Shown one piece after another: positions 47,039-57,392 of a stretch of DNA of 64,000 nt (position 1 is its first letter; every line of letters starts with the position of its first letter). The notes under the pieces are model-generated. The model was not told the DNA's origin. It did no database searches and saw only the letters and a program-made list of their open reading frames with translations. The DNA comes from CAYZXL01 sp964482435 (GTDB lineage: Bacteria; Auribacterota; JABMQX01), in assembly GCA_964482435.1 (NCBI GenBank), contig CAYZXL010000015.1, positions 1-64,000 on the forward strand, written 5' to 3'. A program made the translations under genes and the position numbers.

Positions 47039-47067
47039 TTGACCCGACGGTGGCACAGCGATATGCT
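47039..47067 (+). promoter_or_regulatory. Candidate promoter of the phoH operon
   Basis: TTGACC (47039-47044), 17 nt, TATGCT (47062-47067). The next bases, ATATATAA, are unusually AT-rich. Expected start near 47074, 160-250 nt before phoH. Confidence 0.5.
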
Positions 47068-47235
47068 ATATATAAGCGACGGCATTTGGGGGAGGACTGA
47101 AACAACCGCGCGGTTCAGGCATTAAACTCCGATGAGCCGAGGGAAGCCGCACGGCAGGTAGTTCGCGCAATCATTTGACATTGGCCTCGTTGCGGGGCAA
47201 GGGTGTGCAGGAATCGTCCGTGCAGGCTGTGAAGG

Positions 47236-48351
<1,116 letters not shown>

Positions 48352-48369
48352 AAGGCGGGGAGGTTGCCG

Positions 48370-50721
48370 ATGGGTGTTAAAAGCGTCTTTCAGTTTCCGG
48401 GAAAGGTCTTCAAGAAGTGGAGACTGAGAAAGCGGGGTCTTTCCCGCGGCGTCAGCCGAAAGACTGGCGAGGTCGCTGGCTTCGTCAGCTACATCGAGCG
48501 GTCTCGTCTGGCGAGAGCAGCAACCTGCGCGGCGTTTGTGGTCGTTGCGGTGCTGATTGTCTGGGCGGGGGGGTACTACTCCTGGCCGTGGCTGACGGTT
48601 GGGCAGAGAGCGATGGAGGACGTGTATGCCTCCATAGATTTTACTTTCCGGGACGACACCGAGACCGCCCGTCTGAGAGGGAAAGCAGCCCAGGAAGTCC
48701 CGCCGGTCTATAAGCTCGACGACAACCGCGTTGCAGCGGACCTGGACAAGCTTATCGGCCTTCTCAAGAAGCCCGCTGAGAGCGAGAAGGAGCCCGCGCC
48801 CGCAGGTGACCCATTCGGCCCGGTCAGCGAGATTCTCGACTCCCTTGCGGCCTATGAGGTCAGGGACTTCATAGCAACGCCGGATGCGGCAGCGCTCCTG
48901 GCGAGACTCAGGCCCATCGTTCTCAAGACATGCCAGTACAGAATCTCGCACGTGCCGGTGGGTTTTCCGGCACAGGAGACGGGCGTCGAGGTGCGGTCTG
49001 TAGACAATGCCCGGCGGGAGATGCGGGAAAGCATCGGCAAGCAGTTCGCTTCGCCGGTCACGGAAGGCACGAGGCGCCTGCTTGAGAGCATCGCTTGTGA
49101 CCTGACGAGCATCTTCGCGCTGAAGAATTGGACGGAGGATGCGGAGGCGGAGAGGAAGCTGCAGGCCTTCGCCATGAAAAGCGTCCCCGAGCAGTTCACG
49201 ACAATCCAGCAGGGCAAGAAAATTATCGCAAGAGGGGAGGAGATAGCGCCGAGTCACCTGGCGCAGATCGAGGAAATGAGGAGGGCTCTGTCGCAGAAGC
49301 GATCCCCAGCGGCGCGGGCGCTGGGGTTTGCGGGGACGGCGGTGGCTGTCTGCGTGCTGACGGTCGGCTCGGCAGTTTTCCTGGCGAAGTTCCACGGCAG
49401 AGTTTTTGCCAGCAATAAGCTTTTGGCACTCATGGCGGTCTTAATCTTGATGAGCGTGGGGACCTCGAAGGCGTTGATGTACCTGCGGCCGGCATCTGCT
49501 TTCCTCGGATATCCCCTATCGGGTCGTTGGGGGAGTTTTGTTTTGTCGGTATTTCTTGGTTATCCGATAACGGTCCCGTTCGGGAGTTTTGTGCTCTCAA
49601 TGATGATGGGGCTACAACTGGCGGCATTTGCGACGATACCGATGGCACTCCTGCTCGGGATGAGCTTCGGAAGCTCCCTTCCGCCGGTACTGGTGGGGAT
49701 ATTGGGAGGATGGACTGCTGCTTTCTTTGCAGGGAGCGTGCGGCACCGAAGGGACTTCGTCCGAACGGGCTTGCTGGTGGGGGTTGTGAACGGGGTGACG
49801 ATCGCGGCCATTGGGGCTCTGGCCGGTGCCAGCTCGGTCACGCTCATGGTTCAGGCGGCGGGAGGGGTCGTGGTGGCCATGGGCTCGATTCTTCTTGCAG
49901 CGGTCTTCCTGCCGCTGTTTGAGTGGATTTTCAAAGTGCCCACGAATGTTACGCTCGTTGAGCTCACAGACTCCAACCACCCGCTTCTCAAACGGATGAT
50001 TATGGAGGCACCAGGGAGCTATTATCACTCCCTGATGGTCGGAAACCTGGCGGAAAGCGCTGCGGAGGCGATCGGCGCCAATCCCCTTCTGGCACGGGTC
50101 GGCTCGTACTTCCATGACATAGGCAAACTCAAAAAGCCGCTTTACTTCAGTGAGAACGAAGCTTTCGGGAGAAGCAAGCACGACACGCTCAACCCGAGCA
50201 TGAGCAACCTGGTCATCCTGTCGCACGTCAAGGACGGTGTGGACCTTGCCTGCAAGCATAATCTCAGCAAGCCCCTCCTTGACATAATCAGGCAGCACCA
50301 CGGAACAAGTCTGGACTACTTTTTCTACCGGCGTGCGGAGGAGATCAACGGGGATAGTTCCGTTGTAGATGAAAAGGAGTTCAGATACCCTGGCCCTAAG
50401 CCGCAAAGCCGTGAAAGCGCAATCATCATGCTGGCGGACTCAGTAGAGGCGGCCTCCCGGTCGCTGGAGAAGCCGACCACCGCAAAGATTTGCGGCGTGG
50501 TGAAGAATATCATTCAGATGAGGCTGGAGGACGGGCAGCTCGACGAGTGCGACCTCACTCTTAAAGACCTTCACAGGATTGAGGAGACTTTCAACCGGAT
50601 TCTCCTGAGCACTCTCCATCAACGAGTGAAATATCCCGAAGAAGTCAAGGAAACCGGGGGCAAACAAAATGAGCGTCCTGTTCAGGAACTCGCAGAAGGC
50701 GGTCGAGGTGCGCCCGAGTAG
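48370..50721 (+). CDS. 7TM-HD family membrane phosphodiesterase (PgpH-like)
   Basis: 783 aa, ATG 48370 after GGGGAGG, 18 nt from phoH. One N-terminal span (about 47-70), a large extracytoplasmic domain (about 75-310, RKGKAAQEVPPVYKLDD-like 7TMR-HDED), a bundle of spans at about 320-520, then an HD domain with YFHDIGKLKKPLYFSE and IIRQHHGTSLDYFF. In PgpH the HD domain hydrolyses c-di-AMP. An internal near-repeat (FLGYPLSGRWGSFVLS then FLGYPITVPFGSFVLS) inserts about 20 residues into the span region. Confidence 0.92.
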   Translation: MGVKSVFQFPGKVFKKWRLRKRGLSRGVSRKTGEVAGFVSYIERSRLARAATCAAFVVVAVLIVWAGGYYSWPWLTVGQRAMEDVYASIDFTFRDDTETARLRGKAAQEVPPVYKLDDNRVAADLDKLIGLLKKPAESEKEPAPAGDPFGPVSEILDSLAAYEVRDFIATPDAAALLARLRPIVLKTCQYRISHVPVGFPAQETGVEVRSVDNARREMRESIGKQFASPVTEGTRRLLESIACDLTSIFALKNWTEDAEAERKLQAFAMKSVPEQFTTIQQGKKIIARGEEIAPSHLAQIEEMRRALSQKRSPAARALGFAGTAVAVCVLTVGSAVFLAKFHGRVFASNKLLALMAVLILMSVGTSKALMYLRPASAFLGYPLSGRWGSFVLSVFLGYPITVPFGSFVLSMMMGLQLAAFATIPMALLLGMSFGSSLPPVLVGILGGWTAAFFAGSVRHRRDFVRTGLLVGVVNGVTIAAIGALAGASSVTLMVQAAGGVVVAMGSILLAAVFLPLFEWIFKVPTNVTLVELTDSNHPLLKRMIMEAPGSYYHSLMVGNLAESAAEAIGANPLLARVGSYFHDIGKLKKPLYFSENEAFGRSKHDTLNPSMSNLVILSHVKDGVDLACKHNLSKPLLDIIRQHHGTSLDYFFYRRAEEINGDSSVVDEKEFRYPGPKPQSRESAIIMLADSVEAASRSLEKPTTAKICGVVKNIIQMRLEDGQLDECDLTLKDLHRIEETFNRILLSTLHQRVKYPEEVKETGGKQNERPVQELAEGGRGAPE

Positions 50722-51127
50722 CGTTGAGGCGCTTGCGGAGTTTGTCCTGCGGGAAGAACGGGCTTCGGAGAAGGAGCTGAGCGTTCTGTTCGTTGACGAC
50801 GCAGAAATCACCAAACTGAACGCAAGACACCTCGGCAGGAATCGCCCGACGGATGTCCTGGCCTTTCCGATGGGCGAGGAAGGAGAGGTCATGGTTCACG
50901 CGGAGCTCCTCGGGGACGTTGTTGTTTCCCCGGAGAGGGCTGTGTGCTATGCACAACAGCATGGGCTGAAACTGGAGGAAGAGCTGTCGCTGTACCTGAT
51001 TCACGGCATCCTTCACCTTCTCGGATACGACGACGTGACGGCAGCATGTAAGAGGAAGATGAGAAAGAGGGAGAGGGAACTGCTCTCCGAGGCCGCCAGA
51101 GAAGGGCTCCTCATTAAAACGAGATAG
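50669..51127 (+). CDS. ybeY: Endoribonuclease YbeY (rRNA maturation)
   Basis: 152 aa. Starts at ATG 50669, overlapping the upstream gene by 53 nt. NRPTDVLAFPM and HGILHLLGYDD are the family signatures. The usual third zinc His of HGxLHLxGYDH is Asp here (GYDDVT), a variant. YbeY trims 16S rRNA 3' ends and takes part in ribosome quality control. Placement behind phoH is the conserved arrangement. Confidence 0.93.
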   Translation: MSVLFRNSQKAVEVRPSSVEALAEFVLREERASEKELSVLFVDDAEITKLNARHLGRNRPTDVLAFPMGEEGEVMVHAELLGDVVVSPERAVCYAQQHGLKLEEELSLYLIHGILHLLGYDDVTAACKRKMRKRERELLSEAAREGLLIKTR

Positions 51128-51261
51128 GTCCCCCGGCCACAGTGCGAGAGCGGCCGGGAATGCGCTGCCGAAGGTTTCCGAGAAGGAAAGGAACTCCTGC
51201 CGGTGCCTTCCGCTGGAAGGAGTGGAGAATTTTGTCGTTCCCGAGAAGGGAGTGTTGACAG

Positions 51262-52566
51262 TTGTCCGCGACGGGCGTGTTCATATTATTCACGTTGATG
51301 ATAGTCGTTGCCGGCTTTTCGAGCTGGGCGAGATTGTCCCTTGTCTTCATGAGGCGATCGCGATTCAAGGAGCTTTTCGGGCAAAAGGGGAAAGAGGACA
51401 ACGAGGAGGCTTGCGTCAAGAAGGCGGAGGGGTTGCTGCTGAGCGTGCTGGTGGCGGCAAACGTGGCAAAGGTGGCCACACCACTTTTGACGTTGGCGTG
51501 GCTGAGCAGGGTCGCTCCCGGGATGGCTGGTGGGTGGCGGTTGGCATTGTCCGTCGTCGCGAGCGCCATATATCTCTTGCTTTTCTCGGAGCTTTTGCCG
51601 CGAGTGCTGGTAGGCTCCCGCCGCGAGCCCACAATGAAGTTCGGGCTTGTGCCGCTACTGCTGATAAATGCGGTGGTTTTTCCCGTCCGGGTGGCTTTAC
51701 AGCGGATCATACCCGCCTTAGGAAGGATTCTCGGGCGCAAGGTGGAGACCCTCGCGCCATGGTCCCTGCGCGCCGCCCGCTCGACGGTCCTGGACGGGGA
51801 AGGACGAGACGTTCAACTGAAAGAGGACGAGCGTCTCCTCATATCGAGCATTTTTGACATGACCAGGACCATTGTTCGGGAGGTCATGGTTCCTCGCGTG
51901 GACATGCAGTGCCTGGAGCAGGGAAAAACCTTGGCGCAGGCACGACAGGAGATACTCAAGACAGCCCATTCCCGGTTTCCGGTTTACGCTGGGAGCATTG
52001 ACAACATTGTTGGGCTTTTTCTGGCCAAGGACCTTCTGAAATACTCCTCTCAGGAAGAGCTTGCCGGACTTCAGGTTAAGGATGTGATGCATCCGATAAT
52101 GTTTATTCCGGAGACGAAGAACGTCAGCGACCTCCGCAAAGAGTTCCAGCAAGGCCGGCAGCACATGGCTGTTGTGGTTGATGAGTACGGCAATACGGCG
52201 GGGCTGATAACGATTGAGGACTTAGTGGAAGAAATCGTCGGCGAGATCGAGGACGAGTTCGGCCAGGCGAAGAAACGCTTTGTGGAGACAAAAGACGGTG
52301 CTTTTATCGTGGATGCAAAGATGCCCGTCAGCGACCTCGCTGAGGAGACCGGCATAAAGCTGCCGGAGGATACCGAGTATGATACAACAGGGGGCTTTGT
52401 GGTGGCGACGCTCGGAAAGGTCCCTCAGCAGGGAGAAACGTTCCAGTCCAACGGCGTTGGTGTAACGATTCTGGAGGCAGATGAGCGACGCGTCCACCGG
52501 GTAGAGCTTGTTCCGTTGTTCGTGGCGGGACAGGGCTCCTCCGACAAGAGAGGTGACAAGGCGTGA
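51262..52566 (+). CDS. CNNM/CorC (HlyC) transporter-associated membrane protein
   Basis: 434 aa from TTG 51262, preceded by GGGAG at 9 nt. The CNNM-type membrane domain occupies about 1-165, with spans IFILFTLMIVVAGFSSW-like, LLLSVLVAANVAK and SVVASAIYLLLFSELLPR. A CBS pair follows (about 200-320, IVREVMVPRVDM, VDEYGNTAGLITIEDL), then a CorC/HlyC C-terminal domain (about 340-425, VDAKMPVSDLAEETG). Family members influence Mg2+ or Co2+ efflux. The adjacency to ybeY is conserved in many bacteria. Confidence 0.92.
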   Translation: MSATGVFILFTLMIVVAGFSSWARLSLVFMRRSRFKELFGQKGKEDNEEACVKKAEGLLLSVLVAANVAKVATPLLTLAWLSRVAPGMAGGWRLALSVVASAIYLLLFSELLPRVLVGSRREPTMKFGLVPLLLINAVVFPVRVALQRIIPALGRILGRKVETLAPWSLRAARSTVLDGEGRDVQLKEDERLLISSIFDMTRTIVREVMVPRVDMQCLEQGKTLAQARQEILKTAHSRFPVYAGSIDNIVGLFLAKDLLKYSSQEELAGLQVKDVMHPIMFIPETKNVSDLRKEFQQGRQHMAVVVDEYGNTAGLITIEDLVEEIVGEIEDEFGQAKKRFVETKDGAFIVDAKMPVSDLAEETGIKLPEDTEYDTTGGFVVATLGKVPQQGETFQSNGVGVTILEADERRVHRVELVPLFVAGQGSSDKRGDKA

Positions 52567-53324
52567 GTTTCAAAAGCTGGTTCAGGAAGAATCTTGTAGC
52601 GGGCGTACTCGTGCTGGTCCCGTTGTTAGGAACGGTCGGGTTGTTTTGGTGGCTGTTCGGCAAAGTGACAGGTCCGGGATACACCGGGTTGCTTGACCGA
52701 TTCGAGCCAGGGGATCCCCTGAGGCAATTCCTCAGGGAAAACGAGTTGCTTTTCCGCATTCTGGTTCTGTTCGCGATGCTGGGACTGACGCTTCTGATAG
52801 GAGCCTTAGCAAGGAACTTCCTCGGGAAGCGAATTATCCGTCTTGGGGGATCTCTTCTGGAGCGGATTCCCGTGGTCAAGCGAATCTACAAGGCTCTCAA
52901 GCAGATGAGCGAGGCTTTCTGGGGCGAGAACAAAACCGTGTTCAAGCGCGCTGTGGCCGTGGAATATCCGCGAGAGGGGCTTTACACGCTTGGCTTTGTT
53001 ATGTCCTCCGTTCCGACGCAAGGACCAGCCGAACCTGGCGGGGAACTCCTGAATATCTTCCTGCCCTCGACTCCTAACATCACAGTCGGATGGTTTGTGG
53101 TGATGCCCGAAAAGCAGACAATCCGCCTTGACATGACGGTGGAAGATGCAATGAAGATGATTGTTTCGGCTGGGGTCGTGGTTCCTCGCCATGAGCGGTG
53201 GTTGGAGAGTCTGGAGGCGAGGTTGAGCGGAAAGAAAGACGCTGCGGCGCCGGTGAGTCTCGACCTCGCGGGAGCGCTTCGCTCGGGTGCCGGGGTTGGG
53301 CAGGCGGGGGCCGCACAGGGTTGA
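52563..53324 (+). CDS. DUF502 membrane protein (copy 1)
   Basis: 253 aa from GTG 52563, overlapping the upstream stop by 4 nt. Opens KSWFRKNLVAGVLVLVPLLG, the DUF502 start, with spans at about 10-32 and 62-85. GALARNFLGKRIIR and LLERIPVVKRIYKALKQMSE are the family core. An extracytoplasmic or peripheral part has LNIFLPSTPNITVGW. The last 40 residues are Gly/Ala rich and unique. Family function is unknown. Confidence 0.9.
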   Translation: MSFKSWFRKNLVAGVLVLVPLLGTVGLFWWLFGKVTGPGYTGLLDRFEPGDPLRQFLRENELLFRILVLFAMLGLTLLIGALARNFLGKRIIRLGGSLLERIPVVKRIYKALKQMSEAFWGENKTVFKRAVAVEYPREGLYTLGFVMSSVPTQGPAEPGGELLNIFLPSTPNITVGWFVVMPEKQTIRLDMTVEDAMKMIVSAGVVVPRHERWLESLEARLSGKKDAAAPVSLDLAGALRSGAGVGQAGAAQG

Positions 53325-53442
53325 TCGCGAGAGCAAGCGGTCGCTCGGTTCCGCTGGCGAGGCGACAAAAGAGGACGCGCGAAGCCCTGAAGGTCTTCGT
53401 TAAGAAAAGCCAAAAGTTCGTCGAGAAAAGAGGTGGAATAGA

Positions 53443-54159
53443 ATGGCTTTTAAGACGTGGTTCAGGAGAAACCTCTTAGCAGGGCTGCTGGCGGCGGTCC
53501 CTATCCTGGGAACTGTCATCCTGTTCTCCTGGTTTCTTGAGCAGGCAACAGGGCTGGGCTACAACTGGTTGAAAGGTGTCGTGACAAAGGAGGAAAGCAA
53601 ATTCCTGGCGACGAAGGCCGGGGTGTTCCTGTTCCGCGCGATGGTTCTTGTGCTGATGGTGTGGGTCGTCGTATTGTTCGGGGCTTTGACGAGGAATTTT
53701 CTGGGGAGGCGCATTATCCGCGTGGGCGAAGCGCTTCTCGAAGGGCTGCCTTTGGTTAACCGTGTTTACAGAGCTCTCAAGCAAGTGAGCGAAGCCTTCT
53801 GGGACCAGAGCAAAACTATGTTCGGCCAGGTGGTAGCGGTCGAGTATCCGCGAAAGGGAATCTACACAATTGGCTTCATCACCTGCCAGGGGAGAAAGGC
53901 GCAAAGCGGCAAACCGAACGAAAACCTCATCAATGTCTTCCTTCCCACGTCCCCGAACCCGACTTCGGGATACGTTATCATTTTGCCCGAGAAGGATGTG
54001 ACTCCCCTGGATATGACCGCCGAAGACGTGGTTAAGCTTGTGATATCGGGTGGAGCAATAGCCGCAGACAGCCTCAAAGCGGCAGGTGTCTTGGCGGCGA
54101 AAAATAGGGGCGGGGAGAAAGCTCCCCAGGTGGAGAATTCGCCAGCGCGACCCGGATGA
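53443..54159 (+). CDS. DUF502 membrane protein (copy 2)
   Basis: 238 aa, ATG 53443 after AGGTGG. Same order of features as copy 1 (KTWFRRNLLAGLLAAVPILG, GALTRNFLGRRIIRVGEALL, NVFLPTSPNPTSGYV), about half identical by eye. The C-terminal tail differs. Located 118 nt after copy 1, a tandem duplication. Confidence 0.9.
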   Translation: MAFKTWFRRNLLAGLLAAVPILGTVILFSWFLEQATGLGYNWLKGVVTKEESKFLATKAGVFLFRAMVLVLMVWVVVLFGALTRNFLGRRIIRVGEALLEGLPLVNRVYRALKQVSEAFWDQSKTMFGQVVAVEYPRKGIYTIGFITCQGRKAQSGKPNENLINVFLPTSPNPTSGYVIILPEKDVTPLDMTAEDVVKLVISGGAIAADSLKAAGVLAAKNRGGEKAPQVENSPARPG

Positions 54160-54238
54160 CGATTGCCCGGGACTTGGGCAGATGTCAACGAAGGGAAGCG
54201 GATGACGCTTCCATTTCTTTTTTCTGCACGAGAAGAAG

Positions 54239-54988
54239 ATGGGAGATTTAATATTTAACCGGACGGAGGGTATCGTTCTGAGGTGGACGGATTTTTCCAA
54301 CACCAGCAAGATTGTCACTATCTACACGCGAGACCATGGGAAGCTTCGGGTCCTGGCAAAAGGGGCAAAGAGAAAGAAGAGCGAGTTTCTGGGGATACTG
54401 GAGCCGTTCTGTTTGCTTGAGGTCGTGTATATCGAAAAGAAACGGGGAATGCACCTTCTCAAGGAAGCGTGTTTGCTGGACTCCAACCCGGGCATCCGGC
54501 AGGAGCTAACGAGGATAGCCTACGGCATGGAGCTTTTGTCACTGGTCGAGCAGAGCCAGCCAGAAGAGGACCCCGACCCGGTAGTTTTCGAGTTGCTCTC
54601 ATCATCGCTGCGGGAGCTTCAGCGTGCCACGTCGCCCGAGAACGTCTCGATTCTTTTTCAATTGCGACTTCTGCGCCATTTCGGGAAGCTTCCAAGCCTG
54701 ACGAACTGCATTCGGTGCGACTCGATGCTGGGGCCGACTACGTTTTATAGCGCGCGGTCGGAGGGATTTCTGTGCGAAGCCTGCGGAGAAGACCGAAGGT
54801 TCAGCGTGCCGCAGGGAACGCTGCGGGCCTTGCGGCGTCTTGCGGAAAGCCCTTCTGAACGGGCTGGACGAATCGGGCTGCTCAAGGAACAGCGGGGCCA
54901 GATCGCTCAGCTCCTCAGTACGATGTGGAAAGCCGTGATTGAGGCGGAACTCCCCGCCGAGAAGGTGACGGATTCTCTCTTGCGGTGA
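54239..54988 (+). CDS. recO: DNA repair protein RecO
   Basis: 249 aa. N-terminal OB fold (GIVLRWTDFSNTSKIVTIYT, KLRVLAKGAKRKKS), a helical domain, and a zinc finger with CIRCDS and FLCEACGED (two CxxC pairs). RecO loads RecA with RecR in gap repair. Overlaps the radical SAM start by 4 nt. Confidence 0.93.
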   Translation: MGDLIFNRTEGIVLRWTDFSNTSKIVTIYTRDHGKLRVLAKGAKRKKSEFLGILEPFCLLEVVYIEKKRGMHLLKEACLLDSNPGIRQELTRIAYGMELLSLVEQSQPEEDPDPVVFELLSSSLRELQRATSPENVSILFQLRLLRHFGKLPSLTNCIRCDSMLGPTTFYSARSEGFLCEACGEDRRFSVPQGTLRALRRLAESPSERAGRIGLLKEQRGQIAQLLSTMWKAVIEAELPAEKVTDSLLR

Positions 54989-56544
54989 GGAACGAAGCCG
55001 TGCGAGCGAGTAGCAGAAGAGAAATAACCCGATTGCTAAGGTTAGAAAAGGGGACGATAGTCAAATCCTACGGGGATGTCAGAGTCGCTCTGGTTTACCC
55101 CAACTCGTATCAGGTGGGGATGAGCAACCTCGGCTTTCAGACGGTCTATTGTCTCATTAACGCGAATCCCCTGGCGTGTTGTGAGCGGAGCTTCCTTTTT
55201 GATGAGGGGGAAGCCGTTACGCTTGAGTCGGGAAGCACATTGTCGAGTTTTGACGTGGTGGCTTTTTCGGTTTCATTTGAGCTTGATTACGCGAACATAC
55301 CGGAGGTGTTGCGAAGGGCGAAGATTCCGGTGAGAGCCGATGTGAGATGGGAGAATTACCCTCTCGTCATGGCGGGAGGAGCGGCAGTGATGCTCAACCC
55401 CGAGCCCATCGCGGATTTCGTGGACGTTTTCGTCATCGGAGAGGCGGAGACGGTTCTCGACGAAATTCTTTCGGTGTTGGCGGCGGGCAAAGGAGAAAGC
55501 AAAGCCTCTGTCAAGGAAAGGTTGGCCCAACTGGATGGGGTTTACGTTCCGAGTTTCTACCGCGTGGAGGTTGACGAAAAAGGGCTGCGGAGCGGAGTGA
55601 AGGCCGTCAAAGACGCGCCTTATCCCGTTCCGAAGAATCCGCCGCCGGACATTGAGCTCTTCGGAGCCGCAACGGCGGTGTTGACTCCGGAGACGACATT
55701 CGGCGAACGTTTATTGGTCGAGGTGTCGAGAGGATGCCCGAGAGGGTGCAAGTTCTGTGGAGCGAGATTCATTTATTGGCCGCCGAGAAGACGCGCCGCG
55801 AGCGCCGTGATGAACTCGGTCAAGGAGAAGCTTGGCGAGGAGAAGAAGGTCGGTCTGCTCGGAGCCGATGTCGGCGGACACCCGGGAATTGAGCAAATGT
55901 GTTCTTCTCTCGTCGAGGAAGGAGTGGAGGTTTCGGTGTCGAGCGTCCGTGTTGACAGGATAACTCCGGGGCTGGCGAGAACGCTCGCTAAAGGAGGAGC
56001 GAGGACGCTGACCATCGCCCCGGAATGCGGCTCGGAACGGATGAGAAAAGACATCGGCAAAGAGCTATCGAATGGGGAGCTGATAGAGTGCGCGCGGATA
56101 GTCAAGGACGCTCACATCCAATCTCTGAAGGTTTATTTCATGGTGGGGCTGCCCGGCGAGGAGCGAGATGACCTCGAACAGATTGTCGCGCGGGTGGCGG
56201 AACTTTCGTCAATCATACCGGTGAAGGTGAGTGTCTCTCCGTTTGTGCCGAAGGCGCGGACACCCTACGAGAGAGTCGGAATGAGGTCATTGGGCTACCT
56301 CCGAAGCACGCTTTCGTATCTGCGTAAGGAGCTGAGCAGAGTGAGAGGGGTAAGACTTTCCGCGGCGAGCCCAAAAGAGTCGTTGATGGAGGGCGCCCTC
56401 GCTCGCGGGGACCGGACGATGAGCGCCTGGCTGGAAAGAGGTTTTCTGCCGCTAAAGGGGGTGGAAGAACTCGCCTGCCGGACGATTCCCGACGATGAGA
56501 TGCTGCCGTGGGATATTTTCGAGGACGCTGTCGCAAGCCGCTGA
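54985..56544 (+). CDS. B12-binding-type radical SAM protein
   Basis: 519 aa from GTG 54985, overlapping recO. The N-terminal third is a cobalamin-binding-like Rossmann region (VRVALVYPNSYQVGMSNLGF, FDVVAFSVSFELDYANIPEV). The radical SAM cluster motif CPRGCKFC is in EVSRGCPRGCKFCGARF. TLTIAPECGSERMRK and YFMVGLPGEERDD are typical. It resembles the TIGR03960 class, often encoded near ribosomal or tRNA-modification genes. Reaction unknown. Confidence 0.88.
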   Translation: MRNEAVRASSRREITRLLRLEKGTIVKSYGDVRVALVYPNSYQVGMSNLGFQTVYCLINANPLACCERSFLFDEGEAVTLESGSTLSSFDVVAFSVSFELDYANIPEVLRRAKIPVRADVRWENYPLVMAGGAAVMLNPEPIADFVDVFVIGEAETVLDEILSVLAAGKGESKASVKERLAQLDGVYVPSFYRVEVDEKGLRSGVKAVKDAPYPVPKNPPPDIELFGAATAVLTPETTFGERLLVEVSRGCPRGCKFCGARFIYWPPRRRAASAVMNSVKEKLGEEKKVGLLGADVGGHPGIEQMCSSLVEEGVEVSVSSVRVDRITPGLARTLAKGGARTLTIAPECGSERMRKDIGKELSNGELIECARIVKDAHIQSLKVYFMVGLPGEERDDLEQIVARVAELSSIIPVKVSVSPFVPKARTPYERVGMRSLGYLRSTLSYLRKELSRVRGVRLSAASPKESLMEGALARGDRTMSAWLERGFLPLKGVEELACRTIPDDEMLPWDIFEDAVASR

Positions 56545-56557
56545 CGAACGACGAGCG

Positions 56558-57283
56558 CTAACTCTTCAAACAGTTAGCCCAATGCTCGACGAGCTTCGGA
56601 AGAATCTCCCCCGCCTTCCCCCGATAAAAGTGGTCAATGTAGAAGCGGTTTTCCGGGACCTCCGTGTTCACTCCGACGGTAACCGCGCCGCTCCTCCTCG
56701 CGTGAGTTACAAAGCCCGCCGCCGGGTGAACCACGCCGCTTGTTCCAACCACGAGGAACAGGTGGCATTCCTCGACGAGCTGATAGAGCTTGTCCATGCC
56801 AAAGGGAATCTCCCCGAACCAGACGACATGCGGGCGGAGCAATCCTCCGCACGAGCAGCGAGGCAGCTCCGGGAGGTCTTCGGGCGCCTCCCGAACAGCA
56901 TGGCAAACCGTGCAGCGGACTTTCGCCAGTTCGCCGTGCATGTGGTGGAGGTTCTTGCTGCCGGCTTTTCGGTGCAAGTCGTCAACGTTCTGAGTGATGA
57001 GAGCGAAGTCTCCTTCGGGAAGGAGCTGTTCCAGGCGGGCGAGGGCATGGTGTGCGGGATTGGGCTGAACAAGCTTAGCCTGTTTTCTTCGTTCGTTATA
57101 GAAGCGCCAGACAAGCCTGGGGTCTCTTTCAAAACCCTCGGGCGTGGCCACAACCATCACGTCGTACTTTTGCCAAATTCCTCCCTTGTCGCGGAAGGTG
57201 GGAACGCCGGATTCAGCGCTAATTCCGGCGCCTGTCAGAGTGACAATCTTTGTGCCGGGAGCAACGTTAACGAACGTCTCCAT
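56558..57283 (-). CDS. cobB: NAD-dependent protein deacylase (Sir2/CobB)
   Basis: 241 aa, ATG 57283. TGAGISAESGVPTFRD is the NAD site. TQNVDDLH and the catalytic His H116 (HMHGEL) follow. The zinc set is C124, C127, C143 and C145 (CxxC and CxC). VVGTSGVVHPAAGFV is the second NAD strand. It removes acyl groups from lysines. Converges on the radical SAM gene with 13 bp between them. Confidence 0.94.
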   Translation of the reverse strand: METFVNVAPGTKIVTLTGAGISAESGVPTFRDKGGIWQKYDVMVVATPEGFERDPRLVWRFYNERRKQAKLVQPNPAHHALARLEQLLPEGDFALITQNVDDLHRKAGSKNLHHMHGELAKVRCTVCHAVREAPEDLPELPRCSCGGLLRPHVVWFGEIPFGMDKLYQLVEECHLFLVVGTSGVVHPAAGFVTHARRSGAVTVGVNTEVPENRFYIDHFYRGKAGEILPKLVEHWANCLKS

Positions 57284-57392
57284 TCTTCGTCGAGAGCAAT
57301 TCTGTGTTTTGTCGCCTTTTTCGCGGACGGCAGCTCGCCCTGCAAGGCCCCGATTCGCCCTTGCTTTCTCGATGACACCACCCGGCGAAGTG

